A DNA stretch of 64,000 bases from Polyangiaceae bacterium. Its GTDB lineage: Bacteria; Myxococcota_A; Polyangia; Polyangiales; Polyangiaceae. The position numbers and the translations under genes are program-made. The stretch spans positions 62,001 through 126,000 of the forward strand of contig JAHBVY010000007.1 of NCBI GenBank assembly GCA_019637265.1, given 5' to 3'. Under the pieces are notes generated by a model. It did not search any database. It had not been told where the DNA came from and was given only the letters and a program-made list of their open reading frames with translations. Position 1 is the stretch's first letter. Every line of letters begins with the position of its first letter. Positions 1 through 8,599 of the stretch are shown here, one piece after another.

Positions 1-94
1 GCTTCCGGCTCTGCGGCTCGAGCGCGCTCCGACATACTCACAACCTAACAGACGCAGCCGAGCGCGCCGAACAGCGACGTCGTCACCGTCGCGG
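1..94. other. left-edge flank, no gene seen
   Basis: This 94-bp edge lies downstream of the stop of the minus-strand VWA lipoprotein gene. I see no convincing coding region, terminator hairpin or repeat in it. Confidence 0.5.
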
Positions 95-1453
95 CTAGAG
101 GCACCCCTCCGCGATGCGGACCTGGGTGAGCGCCGTCTCGAGCTGGGCTTGGGTCGTCGCGACCCAAGGGGCCCCGGTGCCGCCCGCCTCCGCCACGGTG
201 TCCAGGTTGAGGGTGCCCAGCGTCACCACGTAGGTCTTGATCTGGGGGCTCCCTTGCGTCCCTTGCAGCGCCGCCGCGGTCACGCTCTCCACGTCGTTCC
301 GCGTGCACCCGGTGGGGTCACCGTCAGTCACCACGACCACCGACGTGCGACGCGCTCTCTGGGCAGCGCTCGACCTCGCGTACTGGACGGCGCCGCGCAG
401 CGCCGCGGTGAGCGGCGTGGTGCCGCCCGTGGCTTCGTTCTCCCCGAGCTCCGTCACGATCAAGGACCGCGTGGCGCCGAGCGGGCCGATGTGGACGGCG
501 GGGCGCATGTAATCGGACATCTCGCAGGAGTCCTTGGCCCCACCGTACACACCGAGGCAACCAAAGAAGGAGTAGCAAGGGCCATACTCCCCGCAGTCGT
601 TGTCGGTCTGGCAGGTGGACGGCACCGAGGGGGGCACGGCGAAGTCCACCGGGAACCAGCCGAGGCCCACGCCGGAGCTCGAGGCCGCCGAGACGTTGAC
701 GAAGCTGGTGACCGCGCCTCGCAGCGTCGCCCAGCGGCCCTCATCCACCATGGAACCTGACCGATCGAGCAGCAGGTAAAGATCCCCACAGCTGCCCGCA
801 CCACCACTGCCGCCGCTGCCTCCCGAGGCACCGCTGCCGCCGGAGGCGCCAAAACCGCCCGAAGCGCCGCTGCCGCCCGAAGCGCCGCTGCCACCGAGCC
901 CGCCCGAGGCCCCGGAGCCGCCGAAGCCACCGGACGCGCCAAAACCACCCGAGGCCCCCGAGCCGCCAGCCCCACCCGCGCCGCCTGCGCCCCCGGTGCC
1001 CAGGTCGTGGCAGGTATTTTCCAGGCAGAATTGACCCGCGCCGCAGTCCTCACTGGTGATGCACGGGTAGCAGCGGCGGAGCGCCGGGTGGCACACCTCC
1101 CCCAACGGACAGTCCAAGGAGTTCTGGCAGTCGGTCACCTCACGGCAATTCCCGGCCAAGCACTCGTGACCGTCCTCGCAGTCCTCCGCGCCGAGGCACT
1201 GAGCACAACGGCCACGCAGCTTGTCGCACAAGAGGCCGAGCGGCGTGCACTCGCGATCGGAGACACACGGCGTCACCCCACCGCCACTGCCGCCGCTGCC
1301 GCTCGAGGCACCACTGCCACCCGAAGCGCCCGAGCCACCCGAGCCGCCCGTACCGGCGGCACCCGCGGCGCCTCCTGGCCCGCTCAAGTTCTTGTCGGCC
1401 GAACCACACCCGACGGCCAACGCCGTAAGCCCCACCAGCACCCAGCTCCTCAT
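95..1453 (-). CDS. VWA-domain lipoprotein with Gly/Ser linkers and a Cys-rich region
   Basis: 452 aa. I chose the ATG at 1453 because it opens directly into a lipoprotein signal peptide with lipobox LAVGC (Cys16); the frame is open upstream but that part looks non-coding. Order: signal peptide 1-16, Gly/Ser/Ala linker about 25-59, a region of repeated Cys-x-x-Asp/Glu-Cys type motifs about 62-150, a second Gly/Ser/Ala/Phe linker about 153-215, then a von Willebrand factor A domain with the MIDAS motif DRSGSM to the C-terminus. VWA domains bind ligands through a metal ion. Together with the Cys-rich region this suggests an envelope-anchored adhesion or binding protein facing periplasm or surface. 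The architecture is common in Myxococcota; the ligand is unknown. It is divergent from the DUF2169 gene and probably not part of the T6SS. Confidence 0.85.
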   Translation of the reverse strand: MRSWVLVGLTALAVGCGSADKNLSGPGGAAGAAGTGGSGGSGASGGSGASSGSGGSGGGVTPCVSDRECTPLGLLCDKLRGRCAQCLGAEDCEDGHECLAGNCREVTDCQNSLDCPLGEVCHPALRRCYPCITSEDCGAGQFCLENTCHDLGTGGAGGAGGAGGSGASGGFGASGGFGGSGASGGLGGSGASGGSGASGGFGASGGSGASGGSGGSGGAGSCGDLYLLLDRSGSMVDEGRWATLRGAVTSFVNVSAASSSGVGLGWFPVDFAVPPSVPSTCQTDNDCGEYGPCYSFFGCLGVYGGAKDSCEMSDYMRPAVHIGPLGATRSLIVTELGENEATGGTTPLTAALRGAVQYARSSAAQRARRTSVVVVTDGDPTGCTRNDVESVTAAALQGTQGSPQIKTYVVTLGTLNLDTVAEAGGTGAPWVATTQAQLETALTQVRIAEGCL

Positions 1454-1631
1454 CGCCCCGTGATACCACCACCGGTCGCCTCGCACCCCTCCCAGCGCGA
1501 CATTTCCGTCCGGCTCGGCGCGCGACGCTTCGGGGCGCTCTCCAGCGGCGAGCGGCGGCTCGAGCGCGCCCCCATGACGCGCAGCGCCGGCAGGCGCTCT
1601 CCAATACTGCCAACGCCGCACGGCGGAGCCC

Positions 1632-1650
1632 TTCCAACCCCCAAAACCCG
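1632..1650. repeat. partial copy of the CCAACCCCCAAAA dispersed repeat
   Basis: This stretch carries the CCAACCCCCAAAACCCG part of the element found complete near 8615 and 22931, but lacks the GGTGCCGTC arm. It sits in the divergent gap between the VWA lipoprotein and DUF2169 genes. Confidence 0.6.
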
Positions 1651-1688
1651 ATCCCCTGAGAATGGTGCGAAAGCGAGCCCACCTCGAC

Positions 1689-1694
1689 TACACT
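1689..1694 (+). promoter_or_regulatory. -10-like box TACACT just before a GTG start
   Basis: TACACT lies 6 nt upstream of the GTG at 1701. The spacing would put the transcription start at or next to the start codon, as for leaderless mRNA. The same arrangement recurs at many genes in this window. I see no convincing -35 box. Confidence 0.45.
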
Positions 1695-1700
1695 CGCCCC

Positions 1701-2741
1701 GTGGATCAGCCCCCGATCGACAACGAGACGGAGTTCATCGCTCACCCGCAGCTCTTGATGGATAAAGACGGCGAGAAGCTGGTCACCATCGTCAAGGCGA
1801 CCTGGGAGCTCGTCGATCCGAGCGCCGGGCTGGAGCTCGCGTCGGAGGAGCGGATGCGGCCGCTCTGGTTCGCGGACGTGCCCTGGGGCAAGCCGGAGAT
1901 CGCGAGCATCGCCTACCCCGCGGACGTTTGCCTACGGAAACCGGGCACCGACGTGATCGTGGTCGGCACGGCGCACGCGCCCGACGCAGCGCCCACGCCG
2001 AGCTTCGACGTGCTGGTGCGCGTCGGCGCGCTCTCGAAGGCGCTGAAGATCTTCGGGCTCCGGGTGTGGGAGAAGGGCGGCTCCGGCCTCAGTGAGGCGC
2101 GGCCGCTGACCCAGCTCGACCTCAAGTACGATCTAGCTTGGGGGGGGTTGGACGACACCGATCCGGAGCGCGTCGTGGAGGAGAGCCGGAACCCGGTGGG
2201 GATGGGCTGTGTGCGCGACGGCAACCAGCTGACGCACCAAGCCGCGCCGCAGATCGAGGATCCGGCGTTCCCCATCAAGCACTTCAAGACCGCGCCGCCG
2301 CCCGCTGGCGTCGGCGCCATCGGGCGCAACTACGAGCCTCGGCGACAGTACGCCGGCACTTACGACGAAGCCTGGCAGGAGCTCCGCGCGCCGCTGCTCC
2401 CCGCGGATTTCGACGACCGCTTCAACTCCTGCGCCTCCCCCGGGCTGTGCTCGCCGGTGCCGCTGCGCGGCGGAGAGTCAGTGCAGCTGCTCAATTTGCT
2501 GCCCGGCGGTGGGGTGACCTCCTTCAACTTGCCGCGCGCGGCGCTGGAGATCGACTTCGAGGTGGATGGCCGTGAGCCGCTCACGGTTCGGCCCATGCTC
2601 GACACCGTGCTGATCGACGTGCTCGCGGTGAGCCCCGACAAACCGCTCGCGGTGGAGATGGTGTGGCGCGCCCACACCTTGGCGCCGCGGCGCATGAAGG
2701 ACTCGCGCGTCATCGTCCGGGAGGCGGCGCCCGGTGTTTGA
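1701..2741 (+). CDS. DUF2169 family protein, probable T6SS effector adaptor
   Basis: 346 aa from the GTG at 1701; an ATG at 1662 in the same frame would add 13 residues. I prefer 1701 because homologues begin near the 'NETEFIAH' segment and because a TACACT box lies 6 nt upstream. The protein opens with DUF2169-type features: an N/xTxF-like start, 'TIVKATWEL', and later 'PxGMG' and 'NRAPYDQQ'-equivalent regions. DUF2169 proteins are one of the known T6SS adaptor families; in Agrobacterium one helps load a PAAR/DUF4150-linked effector. The DUF4150 effector at 10179-11246 is therefore an attractive client (inference). It is first in a tight run with the following ORF, the ketosynthase-like gene and the TPR gene. 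Confidence 0.8.
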   Translation: MDQPPIDNETEFIAHPQLLMDKDGEKLVTIVKATWELVDPSAGLELASEERMRPLWFADVPWGKPEIASIAYPADVCLRKPGTDVIVVGTAHAPDAAPTPSFDVLVRVGALSKALKIFGLRVWEKGGSGLSEARPLTQLDLKYDLAWGGLDDTDPERVVEESRNPVGMGCVRDGNQLTHQAAPQIEDPAFPIKHFKTAPPPAGVGAIGRNYEPRRQYAGTYDEAWQELRAPLLPADFDDRFNSCASPGLCSPVPLRGGESVQLLNLLPGGGVTSFNLPRAALEIDFEVDGREPLTVRPMLDTVLIDVLAVSPDKPLAVEMVWRAHTLAPRRMKDSRVIVREAAPGV

Positions 2742-2880
2742 GATCGACGTCAACCCGCGCATAGGCAATTCGCCTGACGCCGTGTGCCCGAGCAGCGCCG
2801 CGCGCCCGAGCGGCTGCGTGCTCACCTCCTGGTCAGTCAGTTTCGCTGACGTGATGCGTAACTGCCCGGAGGCGCCATGA
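2734..2880 (+). CDS. possible 48-aa protein overlapping both neighbours
   Basis: A GTG-initiated frame of 48 codons. Its start lies inside the last codons of the DUF2169 gene (GTG 2734, stop of that gene 2739-2741) and its TGA overlaps the ATG of the next gene as ATGA (2877-2880). Such double overlap suggests translational coupling, and third positions are mostly G/C. The predicted peptide starts MFEIDVNPRIGNSPDA and matches no family I recognise. Its 3' half contains the GTCAG...CTGAC palindrome seen across the window, so the frame may be partly built from a repeat. It could also be an untranslated spacer that is open by chance. Confidence 0.4.
   Translation: MFEIDVNPRIGNSPDAVCPSSAARPSGCVLTSWSVSFADVMRNCPEAP
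2832..2858. repeat. GTCAGTCAG...CTGACGTGA palindromic element
   Basis: GGTCAGTCAGTTTCGCTGAC is an imperfect inverted repeat with GTCAG and CTGAC arms. The same arms recur at 5889-6024, 36870-36953, 42143-42248, 48484-48655 and 52407-52518. Confidence 0.6.
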
Positions 2881-4031
2881 AGACCCTCGCCGTCATCTCG
2901 GGCGTCGGCGCCGTGACCAGCCTGGGGCTGACCGCGCCGCAGACCGCCTTCGTCTACCGCACGGGCCACGTGGGGATGCGCGAGTCCGCGCTGCTGGACC
3001 AAGCAGGCGAGAAGATCACGCTGTGCTCGGTGCCCACGCTCGATCCTTGGCTCGCCGGCGAGGCGCGCCTGATCCAGCTCGCCCTGCCCGCCCTGGAGGA
3101 GGCCCTGGGCCAGCTGGGCGAGCACGCGAAGAGCCTCAGGATCAAGGTGTACCTGTGCGTGGACGAGTGGCTCGCCGCGCCGCGCTCGCCGGCGGACAAC
3201 GCGGCAGCGGGTCAGCTGCCCGCGCAGCGCGTGGCGTCCGCGCTCTTGTTCCGCGCTCGGAGCCTCGCCCACGAGAACGTCACCATCGAGACCCGCGCGG
3301 ATGGCCCTGGCGCGCCGGGCCTGTTCCTCGAGCAGGCCTGGGAGCTCCTGAACGTCAACGCAGCTGACGTGATCGTCATCCTGGCCGTCCATTCGGACTA
3401 CGACCCGCTCATCGTGTCCGAGCTGGAGCAGCGCGGCCGGCTCTTCTCCTCCGATCACCTGGACGGCTTGATCGGGGGGGAGGCGGCGGCTTGCTTGCTC
3501 CTCACCACACCGCGCACGGCGTCCAAGCTGGGGCTCACGCCGCACGTCGCGATCCACAGCGTGGGCACGGCCTATGAGCGCGCGCGCCCGGACAACGACG
3601 ACTCCGCCTACGAGGCAGCGGGGCTGACCGTGGCGTCGCGGCGCGCGCTGACGCCGCTCACCGAGGCCAAGCTGAAGTGCGGCTGGCTGCTCGCCGACGC
3701 CACCTACGAGATGCGCGAGGTGTACGAGTGGCAGGCGCTGGTCACGCGCAGTCAGCGCGCCCTGGAGCTGCCCCAGCAAGGTGACTTCCCCGCGCACCGC
3801 CTGGGGCACCTCGGCGCGGCGGCGATCCCGGTGCTCCTCACGCTGATCTTCGAGGCGTACCGTCGGGGCGCGGCGCCGCACCCCCGCGCGCTCTTGTACG
3901 CTGGCAGCGACGCGGGGCTACGCACGGTGTTGGTCGTCTCTCAACCTGACGACTCCAAGCGCGCGCTGGAGCGACAACAGGGCGGCCCACCGCCGCCCGT
4001 CGCCTCGACGGACGGCGCCAAGACGGCGTGA
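2877..4031 (+). CDS. ketosynthase-like (thiolase-fold) protein lacking the active-site Cys
   Basis: 384 aa; a GGAGG Shine-Dalgarno sequence lies a few bases before the ATG. The N-terminus 'VISGVGAVTSLGLTAPQTA' matches the start of beta-ketoacyl-ACP synthases. A middle segment 'LIGGEAAACLLL' corresponds to the E-G-A-A region of those enzymes, and a late 'HRLGHLGAAA' corresponds to the conserved GHxxGAAG stretch. The nucleophile motif (A-C-S/A-S) has no equivalent: the aligned part reads 'ETRADGPGAPG'. It is thus probably a non-catalytic thiolase-fold protein. It lies between the DUF2169 adaptor and a TPR gene, 3 nt before the latter, which points to an assembly or adaptor role in T6SS effector handling rather than fatty-acid synthesis (inference). 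Confidence 0.7.
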   Translation: MKTLAVISGVGAVTSLGLTAPQTAFVYRTGHVGMRESALLDQAGEKITLCSVPTLDPWLAGEARLIQLALPALEEALGQLGEHAKSLRIKVYLCVDEWLAAPRSPADNAAAGQLPAQRVASALLFRARSLAHENVTIETRADGPGAPGLFLEQAWELLNVNAADVIVILAVHSDYDPLIVSELEQRGRLFSSDHLDGLIGGEAAACLLLTTPRTASKLGLTPHVAIHSVGTAYERARPDNDDSAYEAAGLTVASRRALTPLTEAKLKCGWLLADATYEMREVYEWQALVTRSQRALELPQQGDFPAHRLGHLGAAAIPVLLTLIFEAYRRGAAPHPRALLYAGSDAGLRTVLVVSQPDDSKRALERQQGGPPPPVASTDGAKTA

Positions 4032-4034
4032 GCC

Positions 4035-5864
4035 ATGTCGGCCGTGGACGAAGCTTCGAGCGAGGCCAGCTCCCTCCAGCGGACCCATCAGCTCGCGCTC
4101 ACCGCGCTGGCCGCTGGGGAGCTGCCGCGCGCCGCGAGCCTCACCCTCACGCTGCTCCAGCAGCAGCCGCTCAACGTCGCGTACCAAGCGCAGCTCCGGC
4201 GCGTGATCGCGCTGAGCCCCGACCCCATCGCCCTGGCGCCGCTCACGCAGCCGATGGAGCTCGATCAGGCGCTGCTCCACGCCTTCATCCTGGCTGAGCT
4301 GGGGCGCCACGCGGACGCCGCCGGGCTCCTGCTCGACGTGCTGGGCGCGGTGCCGGGGCACCCCACCTGGGTTTGGCTGGTCACTTGGGTGCGTGAGCTG
4401 ACGCCCATCGCGCTGCGCGAGTCGATCGGCGGCCTGACGCGGCGACTCGCGGTGGCGGCCAACGTCGCGCGCACCAGCCTCGGCGTGCCTGGGCTCGGCC
4501 CCTTGCTCCAGATCACGCGGCTGCTCGCGGAGCGCGCGCCCGAGGAGCTCGAGCTCCAGCTGTTCGAGATCACCCTGCTGCGCCAGGCGGAGCGGCCGCT
4601 CGAGGCCGCCCAGCGCGCCCGCGCCTGCCGTGAGCGCACACCGAGCTGGCGCTCGGAGATCGCCTACGCGCAAGCCCTACGCGAATCCGGCGAGCTCGAG
4701 CTCGCGGCGCAGAGCCTCGAGCGCGCCACCCAGCATGAGCCGAGCGAGCTCAGCACCTTCCTCGATCTCGGCGACGCCCTGCTCAGCCTCGGGCGCCCCC
4801 CCGAGGCGCTCGCCGCGTACCGAGCCGCGCTGGCGCTCGAGCCAGATCATCCCTGGGCCACCTCCAGCGCGCTGGCCGCAGACTATTTCCTTGGAGAAAC
4901 ATCGAAGCTCGACGCGCTGGTGGAGCGCGCGGACGCAGGCGACGCGCGGGCGAGCGCCCTCATCGGCGCGCTGTTCCACCCGCCCTGGGTCAGCTCCCTG
5001 CCGCTGCCGCTCGACCCCGAGCTGCTCGCGCTCTCCGCCGCCATCGAGGCGCTCAAGCAGCACCCCGCCGAAGCCACCGCAGAGGAGCCCGCCCAGATCC
5101 GGCTGGAGCTGGCGCAGCTCGGCGCCCCGAGCCTCCAGCTCGGCTTCGTGCTCGGCGCGCGGCTGCTCGGTCACCAGGCGAAGCTGACCCTCGCCATCCG
5201 CCACGTGCCGAAGCCCGACCCACGGCAGGTCGCGGGCCAACCGCTGTTCAGCGTCTGGCGCTACCACGGCACGTCCCCCGCCGCCGCGGTGCCCCCGCCG
5301 AGCGGCGAGCTCAGGCCCCTGATCGAGGCGCTAGCCAGGTGCCCTTACGACCTCGACGCCTGGGCCAACCACGCCGCCGAGCTGAGCCGCTCCCTCCCGC
5401 CTACCTGCGTGGGCGAGCTGTTGTCCTCCCTGGTGCACATCCACCCGCCGAGCACCGACTCCGGCGTGGAGGCGCTGCACCCGATGGACTGGGTCCAGCG
5501 CGTCCAAATCGCGGCGTGCCTCTTGATCGCCCAGCTGGAGACCTCCTGGGAGGGGACGGTGCGCGAGGCCGCGCTCAGCTCGCTCTGCGACGGCCCCATC
5601 GACTGGACCACCAACGCCGCCCTGGTGGCGCTCGCCAGCGTCGCGCGGCGCGAGCCCCAGCACGAGCCGCACGTGGCCGCGCTGTACCAGCGCGTCTACG
5701 ACCGCCTCCCCACCGACGGGAGCTTCAGCTGCGTGCTGCACCCGCTCGCGAGCCTGTGGGCGAGCCTCCCCGGCACCTCACCCGAGCTCCGCGGCCGGTT
5801 GTACTCGCTGCGCGCCCGGGTCGAAGCCGCGCTCCGCCGCGCGCGGGCACAACAGCAGCGATAG
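4035..5864 (+). CDS. TPR-repeat protein of the T6SS accessory operon
   Basis: 609 aa, Ala/Leu-rich and helical. It begins 3 nt after the stop of the ketosynthase-like gene, so translation is likely coupled. Clear tetratricopeptide repeats lie around residues 190-290, for example 'LGDALLSLGRPPEALAAYRAALALEPDHPWA' (quoted in pieces: LGDALLSLGRPPEALAAYR and AALALEPDHPW). No signal peptide or membrane segment is seen, so it is probably cytoplasmic. TPR proteins are protein-binding scaffolds; next to DUF2169 and upstream of a T6SS effector it may serve in effector loading. The exact partner cannot be read from the sequence. Confidence 0.75.
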   Translation: MSAVDEASSEASSLQRTHQLALTALAAGELPRAASLTLTLLQQQPLNVAYQAQLRRVIALSPDPIALAPLTQPMELDQALLHAFILAELGRHADAAGLLLDVLGAVPGHPTWVWLVTWVRELTPIALRESIGGLTRRLAVAANVARTSLGVPGLGPLLQITRLLAERAPEELELQLFEITLLRQAERPLEAAQRARACRERTPSWRSEIAYAQALRESGELELAAQSLERATQHEPSELSTFLDLGDALLSLGRPPEALAAYRAALALEPDHPWATSSALAADYFLGETSKLDALVERADAGDARASALIGALFHPPWVSSLPLPLDPELLALSAAIEALKQHPAEATAEEPAQIRLELAQLGAPSLQLGFVLGARLLGHQAKLTLAIRHVPKPDPRQVAGQPLFSVWRYHGTSPAAAVPPPSGELRPLIEALARCPYDLDAWANHAAELSRSLPPTCVGELLSSLVHIHPPSTDSGVEALHPMDWVQRVQIAACLLIAQLETSWEGTVREAALSSLCDGPIDWTTNAALVALASVARREPQHEPHVAALYQRVYDRLPTDGSFSCVLHPLASLWASLPGTSPELRGRLYSLRARVEAALRRARAQQQR

Positions 5865-5888
5865 GCCGCGGCCTTCCCTGCGATATCA

Positions 5889-6024
5889 GTCAGTAACACT
5901 GACGCTCTATTGTCAAACAGGTACACTGACGTTGAGCGCTCCGGCGCGCGGCCGCGCGACATAAGGCAGCAACACTGACAATCCAGTGTCAAACCGATGC
6001 GCTGACGTTGAGCGCTCCGGCGCG
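5889..6024. repeat. two tandem 58-bp copies with CTGAC palindromes between convergent genes
   Basis: Copy 1 spans about 5891-5948 and copy 2 about 5967-6024. Each begins CAG(T/C)AACACTGAC, has a central TGTCAAAC and ends CTGACGTTGAGCGCTCCGGCG. Eighteen bases separate them. They fill the gap between the convergent TPR and HEAT genes, so they may act as a bidirectional terminator or mRNA end structure (inference). Confidence 0.75.
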
Positions 6025-6038
6025 CTACGAATCGCGCC

Positions 6039-8084
6039 CTACGAGCGCCGTGACGGCGTGGCCCACGCCCCGGGGCGGCCGCTCGCGGCGCGCGCCTTGG
6101 GCTCCCACATCGCGAGCGCCGCCTCTTGGCGGTACACCCACTGGTCCACGTCGAACGCCACGTAGCTCCCCGTCCTCGAGATGAGCTCCTCTTGCAGCAC
6201 GCGGCGCTCCCCAGGCGTACACGGCGCGGCGTCGAGCTCGTTCCACGACACCAGGGGGCTGTAGGGCACGCCACGGCGGTAGCGGGTGCCTGGCGTGAAG
6301 CGCGCGCCGTTGTCACGCCACCAGCGGTGCCAACGGTTGAAGTCCGTGGTGGGCAGGAGCACCAAGTCCGGCGAGCCAGGGTCTGGCAAATCGCGCGGAT
6401 CGCTCACCGCCTTCGCGAGTGGCTCGGCAGGCTCACCGGTGTTCGGCTCGGGCGCGGGTGGCCCCTCCAGCTCCTCCGGCGGCACCTCCACCTCGATGAA
6501 GAGCCCCGCGCGCGTGAGGCGCTCCAGCGCCAGCGCCGCGGCCTGCGCGAGCGCCTTGTCCTTCCCTTTGAGCACCTGCATGAGCGGCTCGATGAAGCGC
6601 GCGTCCCCGGCCCACCCCAGCGCGGCGATGACCCCCTCCGAGGGGGCCTGACCGAGCTCTTGATACAGGAGCTCCGAGTCCTGCTGACTCCCGAGCGCCC
6701 CCAAGCGCACGTGAGCCTCGAGCGACAGCTCCGAGGTGAGATCTTGGTGCAGCACGTGGCTGAGCCGCGGATCGCCCGACACCGTCATCGCGCGCCACAC
6801 CGCGCGGCGCACGGCGCTGCCCGGCAGGGTCAGGGCGCGCGTGATCGCCGCCTGCGTCCCGGGGTGCTTGGCTGCCGCCAGCGGGAACAGCGCCGCCGCG
6901 ACCAGCTCCGGCTCCGCTGCGGCGGCTCCCCAGGCGAGCTCCTCCGGCGTCGCCGCGCCGTGGTGCGCCAGCACCTCGAGCCCGAGCGCGCGGTGCGCCG
7001 GCGTTGGATCGTGGAGCAGGCGCCGCGCGACGGTGACGGCGTGCGGGTGCGCGGTGAGCCTGAGCGCCCGCGCGAACTGGGCGCCCGCCTCCGGATCAGC
7101 CGTTACCACACGGTAAAAAGCGCGCTCCGCCGCGGCGAGCGCGTCACGCCCCTCCAAGCTGCCGAGGATCATGGTGATGGCGAACACCCGGAACGGCTCC
7201 GGCGCCGGAGACTCCACCACCCAGCGCTCGAGCTCGGTGAACGCCGGCGGGCCCAGCGCGACGATGGCGTCGATGGCGCTCAGCATGCGCTGATCGAGGA
7301 TCTCCATGCCACGCCACGGCTCGTCCAAGAAAGGCAGCCGCGCCATGCCCACCATGGTCACCTCCTCGAAGCACAGCCGCGCGCTCTGGCGGAGGAACTC
7401 ATCCGCGCTCTGCTGCGGCAGCGGATCGCGCGCGAAGCCCGGCGGGGGCTCGGGGCGCTCCGGCTCGGGGCGCGGCGGGCGCTCGGCCTTCGGCTGCCGC
7501 TCCTTGGCGCGCTCCTGGCGCTGCGCTGCGCGCTCCTTGAGCGCCTCCATCGTCTGCTCCAGCGCATCGAAGTCGGTCGGCTGCGGGAGCGCGGGCAACG
7601 GGGCCTCCGTCACCTCGGGCGCGGGCAGCGGTGGGAAACGCCAACACGGGGTGAGCCGAGGCCGCGTGACGCGGTGGAGCCGAGGCAAGCGTAGGCTCGC
7701 GAGCTGCTCGCGCGGCGGCGAAGGCGGGAGGTAGACGCGCGCCGCGATCAGCTGCGTCGCCTCCGCGAGCTGCTGGCCCGCCTGAGCGAAGCGCTCCGCC
7801 ACCCCGGCCAAGACCGGATCGACCTCACCCCGCGCCGCGAGCACCGACCGCGCGCGCTCCAGGTGACCGAGCCCGAGCGGCAGCGCCTTCGCCGGATCGA
7901 CCTCACCGTCGTAAGCCAAGAGCAGCTGGGCGTGCGCTTCCGTGAGGTCGTGCTCCACCGGAGCGAAATCCAGCCCCGGAGCCGCCGCCACCTCGATGGA
8001 CCGACAGCTCACCCGCAGCACGCTCAGCGCCACCTCGATGCGCTCGCGCCACGCCTCTTGTCCTTCGATCGCAGCCGCCTGCAT
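6039..8084 (-). CDS. HEAT-repeat protein, resembling the T6SS-associated TIGR02270 family
   Basis: 681 aa. Helical N-terminal region about 1-130, a Pro/Glu/Arg-rich linker about 165-225, then helical HEAT-like repeats about 230-520, for example 'ARRLLHDPTPAHRALGLEVL' and 'AALGWAGDARFIEPLMQVL'. The C-terminal domain is rich in Trp and Arg ('RWHRWWRDNGARF', 'GTRYRRGVPYS', 'WNELDAAPCTPGERR'). This layout resembles TIGR02270-type proteins found in T6SS loci, which have a shorter linker. No signal peptide; probably cytoplasmic. The ATG at 8084 has a TATACA box 7 nt upstream. Divergent from the small gene at 8153. Function unknown; a scaffold in the effector-loading block is likely. Confidence 0.75.
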   Translation of the reverse strand: MQAAAIEGQEAWRERIEVALSVLRVSCRSIEVAAAPGLDFAPVEHDLTEAHAQLLLAYDGEVDPAKALPLGLGHLERARSVLAARGEVDPVLAGVAERFAQAGQQLAEATQLIAARVYLPPSPPREQLASLRLPRLHRVTRPRLTPCWRFPPLPAPEVTEAPLPALPQPTDFDALEQTMEALKERAAQRQERAKERQPKAERPPRPEPERPEPPPGFARDPLPQQSADEFLRQSARLCFEEVTMVGMARLPFLDEPWRGMEILDQRMLSAIDAIVALGPPAFTELERWVVESPAPEPFRVFAITMILGSLEGRDALAAAERAFYRVVTADPEAGAQFARALRLTAHPHAVTVARRLLHDPTPAHRALGLEVLAHHGAATPEELAWGAAAAEPELVAAALFPLAAAKHPGTQAAITRALTLPGSAVRRAVWRAMTVSGDPRLSHVLHQDLTSELSLEAHVRLGALGSQQDSELLYQELGQAPSEGVIAALGWAGDARFIEPLMQVLKGKDKALAQAAALALERLTRAGLFIEVEVPPEELEGPPAPEPNTGEPAEPLAKAVSDPRDLPDPGSPDLVLLPTTDFNRWHRWWRDNGARFTPGTRYRRGVPYSPLVSWNELDAAPCTPGERRVLQEELISRTGSYVAFDVDQWVYRQEAALAMWEPKARAASGRPGAWATPSRRS

Positions 8085-8091
8085 CTCGCCG

Positions 8092-8097
8092 TGTATA
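8092..8097 (-). promoter_or_regulatory. -10-like box TATACA before the HEAT gene
   Basis: On the minus strand TATACA is followed by 7 nt and then the ATG at 8084. This fits the leaderless-promoter pattern seen at other genes in the window. Confidence 0.45.
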
Positions 8098-8152
8098 TCA
8101 CCGTGCGCGCCGCGCCGCGCGCGGGTTCCCTACGCGATGCGAGGGTGCCAAA

Positions 8153-8599
8153 ATGGCCGCGATGCGGCAGCAGCTCGATCTGGCGACCTACGCGAGGCTG
8201 CTCGCGACCTTCGCCCACGACCCCACCACGCGCGAGCCCCTGCTCGCCGCGCAGGGCCTGACGGAGGACGACTGGCTGGCCATCGACGAGCACTGGCAGG
8301 ACGCGCTCGACGCCGAAGGCGAGGAGGAGGAGGTGGAGGGCCACGTCGCCCCGCTGCTGATCGCCTTCGATCGCGCCTTCAGCGAGGCCCAGCAGCAGCT
8401 CGCGGGCGCGCCGCTCGACTTGAACCGCTACCTCGAGGTGCTGCAGCGCCTACGAGCGGGCCACGACCTGACCCAAGCGCTGGCGGAGGCCGGGATTGGG
8501 CTCAGCCGCTACTTGGTCAGTCACGCTCACTGGGCCCGACGCGCGCAAGAGGATGAGGCGGTGCGCGAGGCGCTCCAGGGTGGTGAGTCGAAGGACTGA
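8153..8599 (+). CDS. small protein with two copies of an unrecognised W-containing domain
   Basis: 148 aa from ATG 8153. A second ATG at 8162 has a CAAAAT box 7 nt before it and may be the true start. Two similar segments, about 8-83 and 88-142, share the pattern L-x-L-x-x-(Y/F) ... A-x-x-G-(L/I) ... W. The longer first copy closely parallels the N- and C-terminal domains of the protein encoded at 8858-10123. No signal peptide or membrane helix; acidic. I do not recognise the family. Its place between a HEAT protein and the PAAR-like effector suggests a T6SS accessory role (inference). Confidence 0.65.
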   Translation: MAAMRQQLDLATYARLLATFAHDPTTREPLLAAQGLTEDDWLAIDEHWQDALDAEGEEEEVEGHVAPLLIAFDRAFSEAQQQLAGAPLDLNRYLEVLQRLRAGHDLTQALAEAGIGLSRYLVSHAHWARRAQEDEAVREALQGGESKD

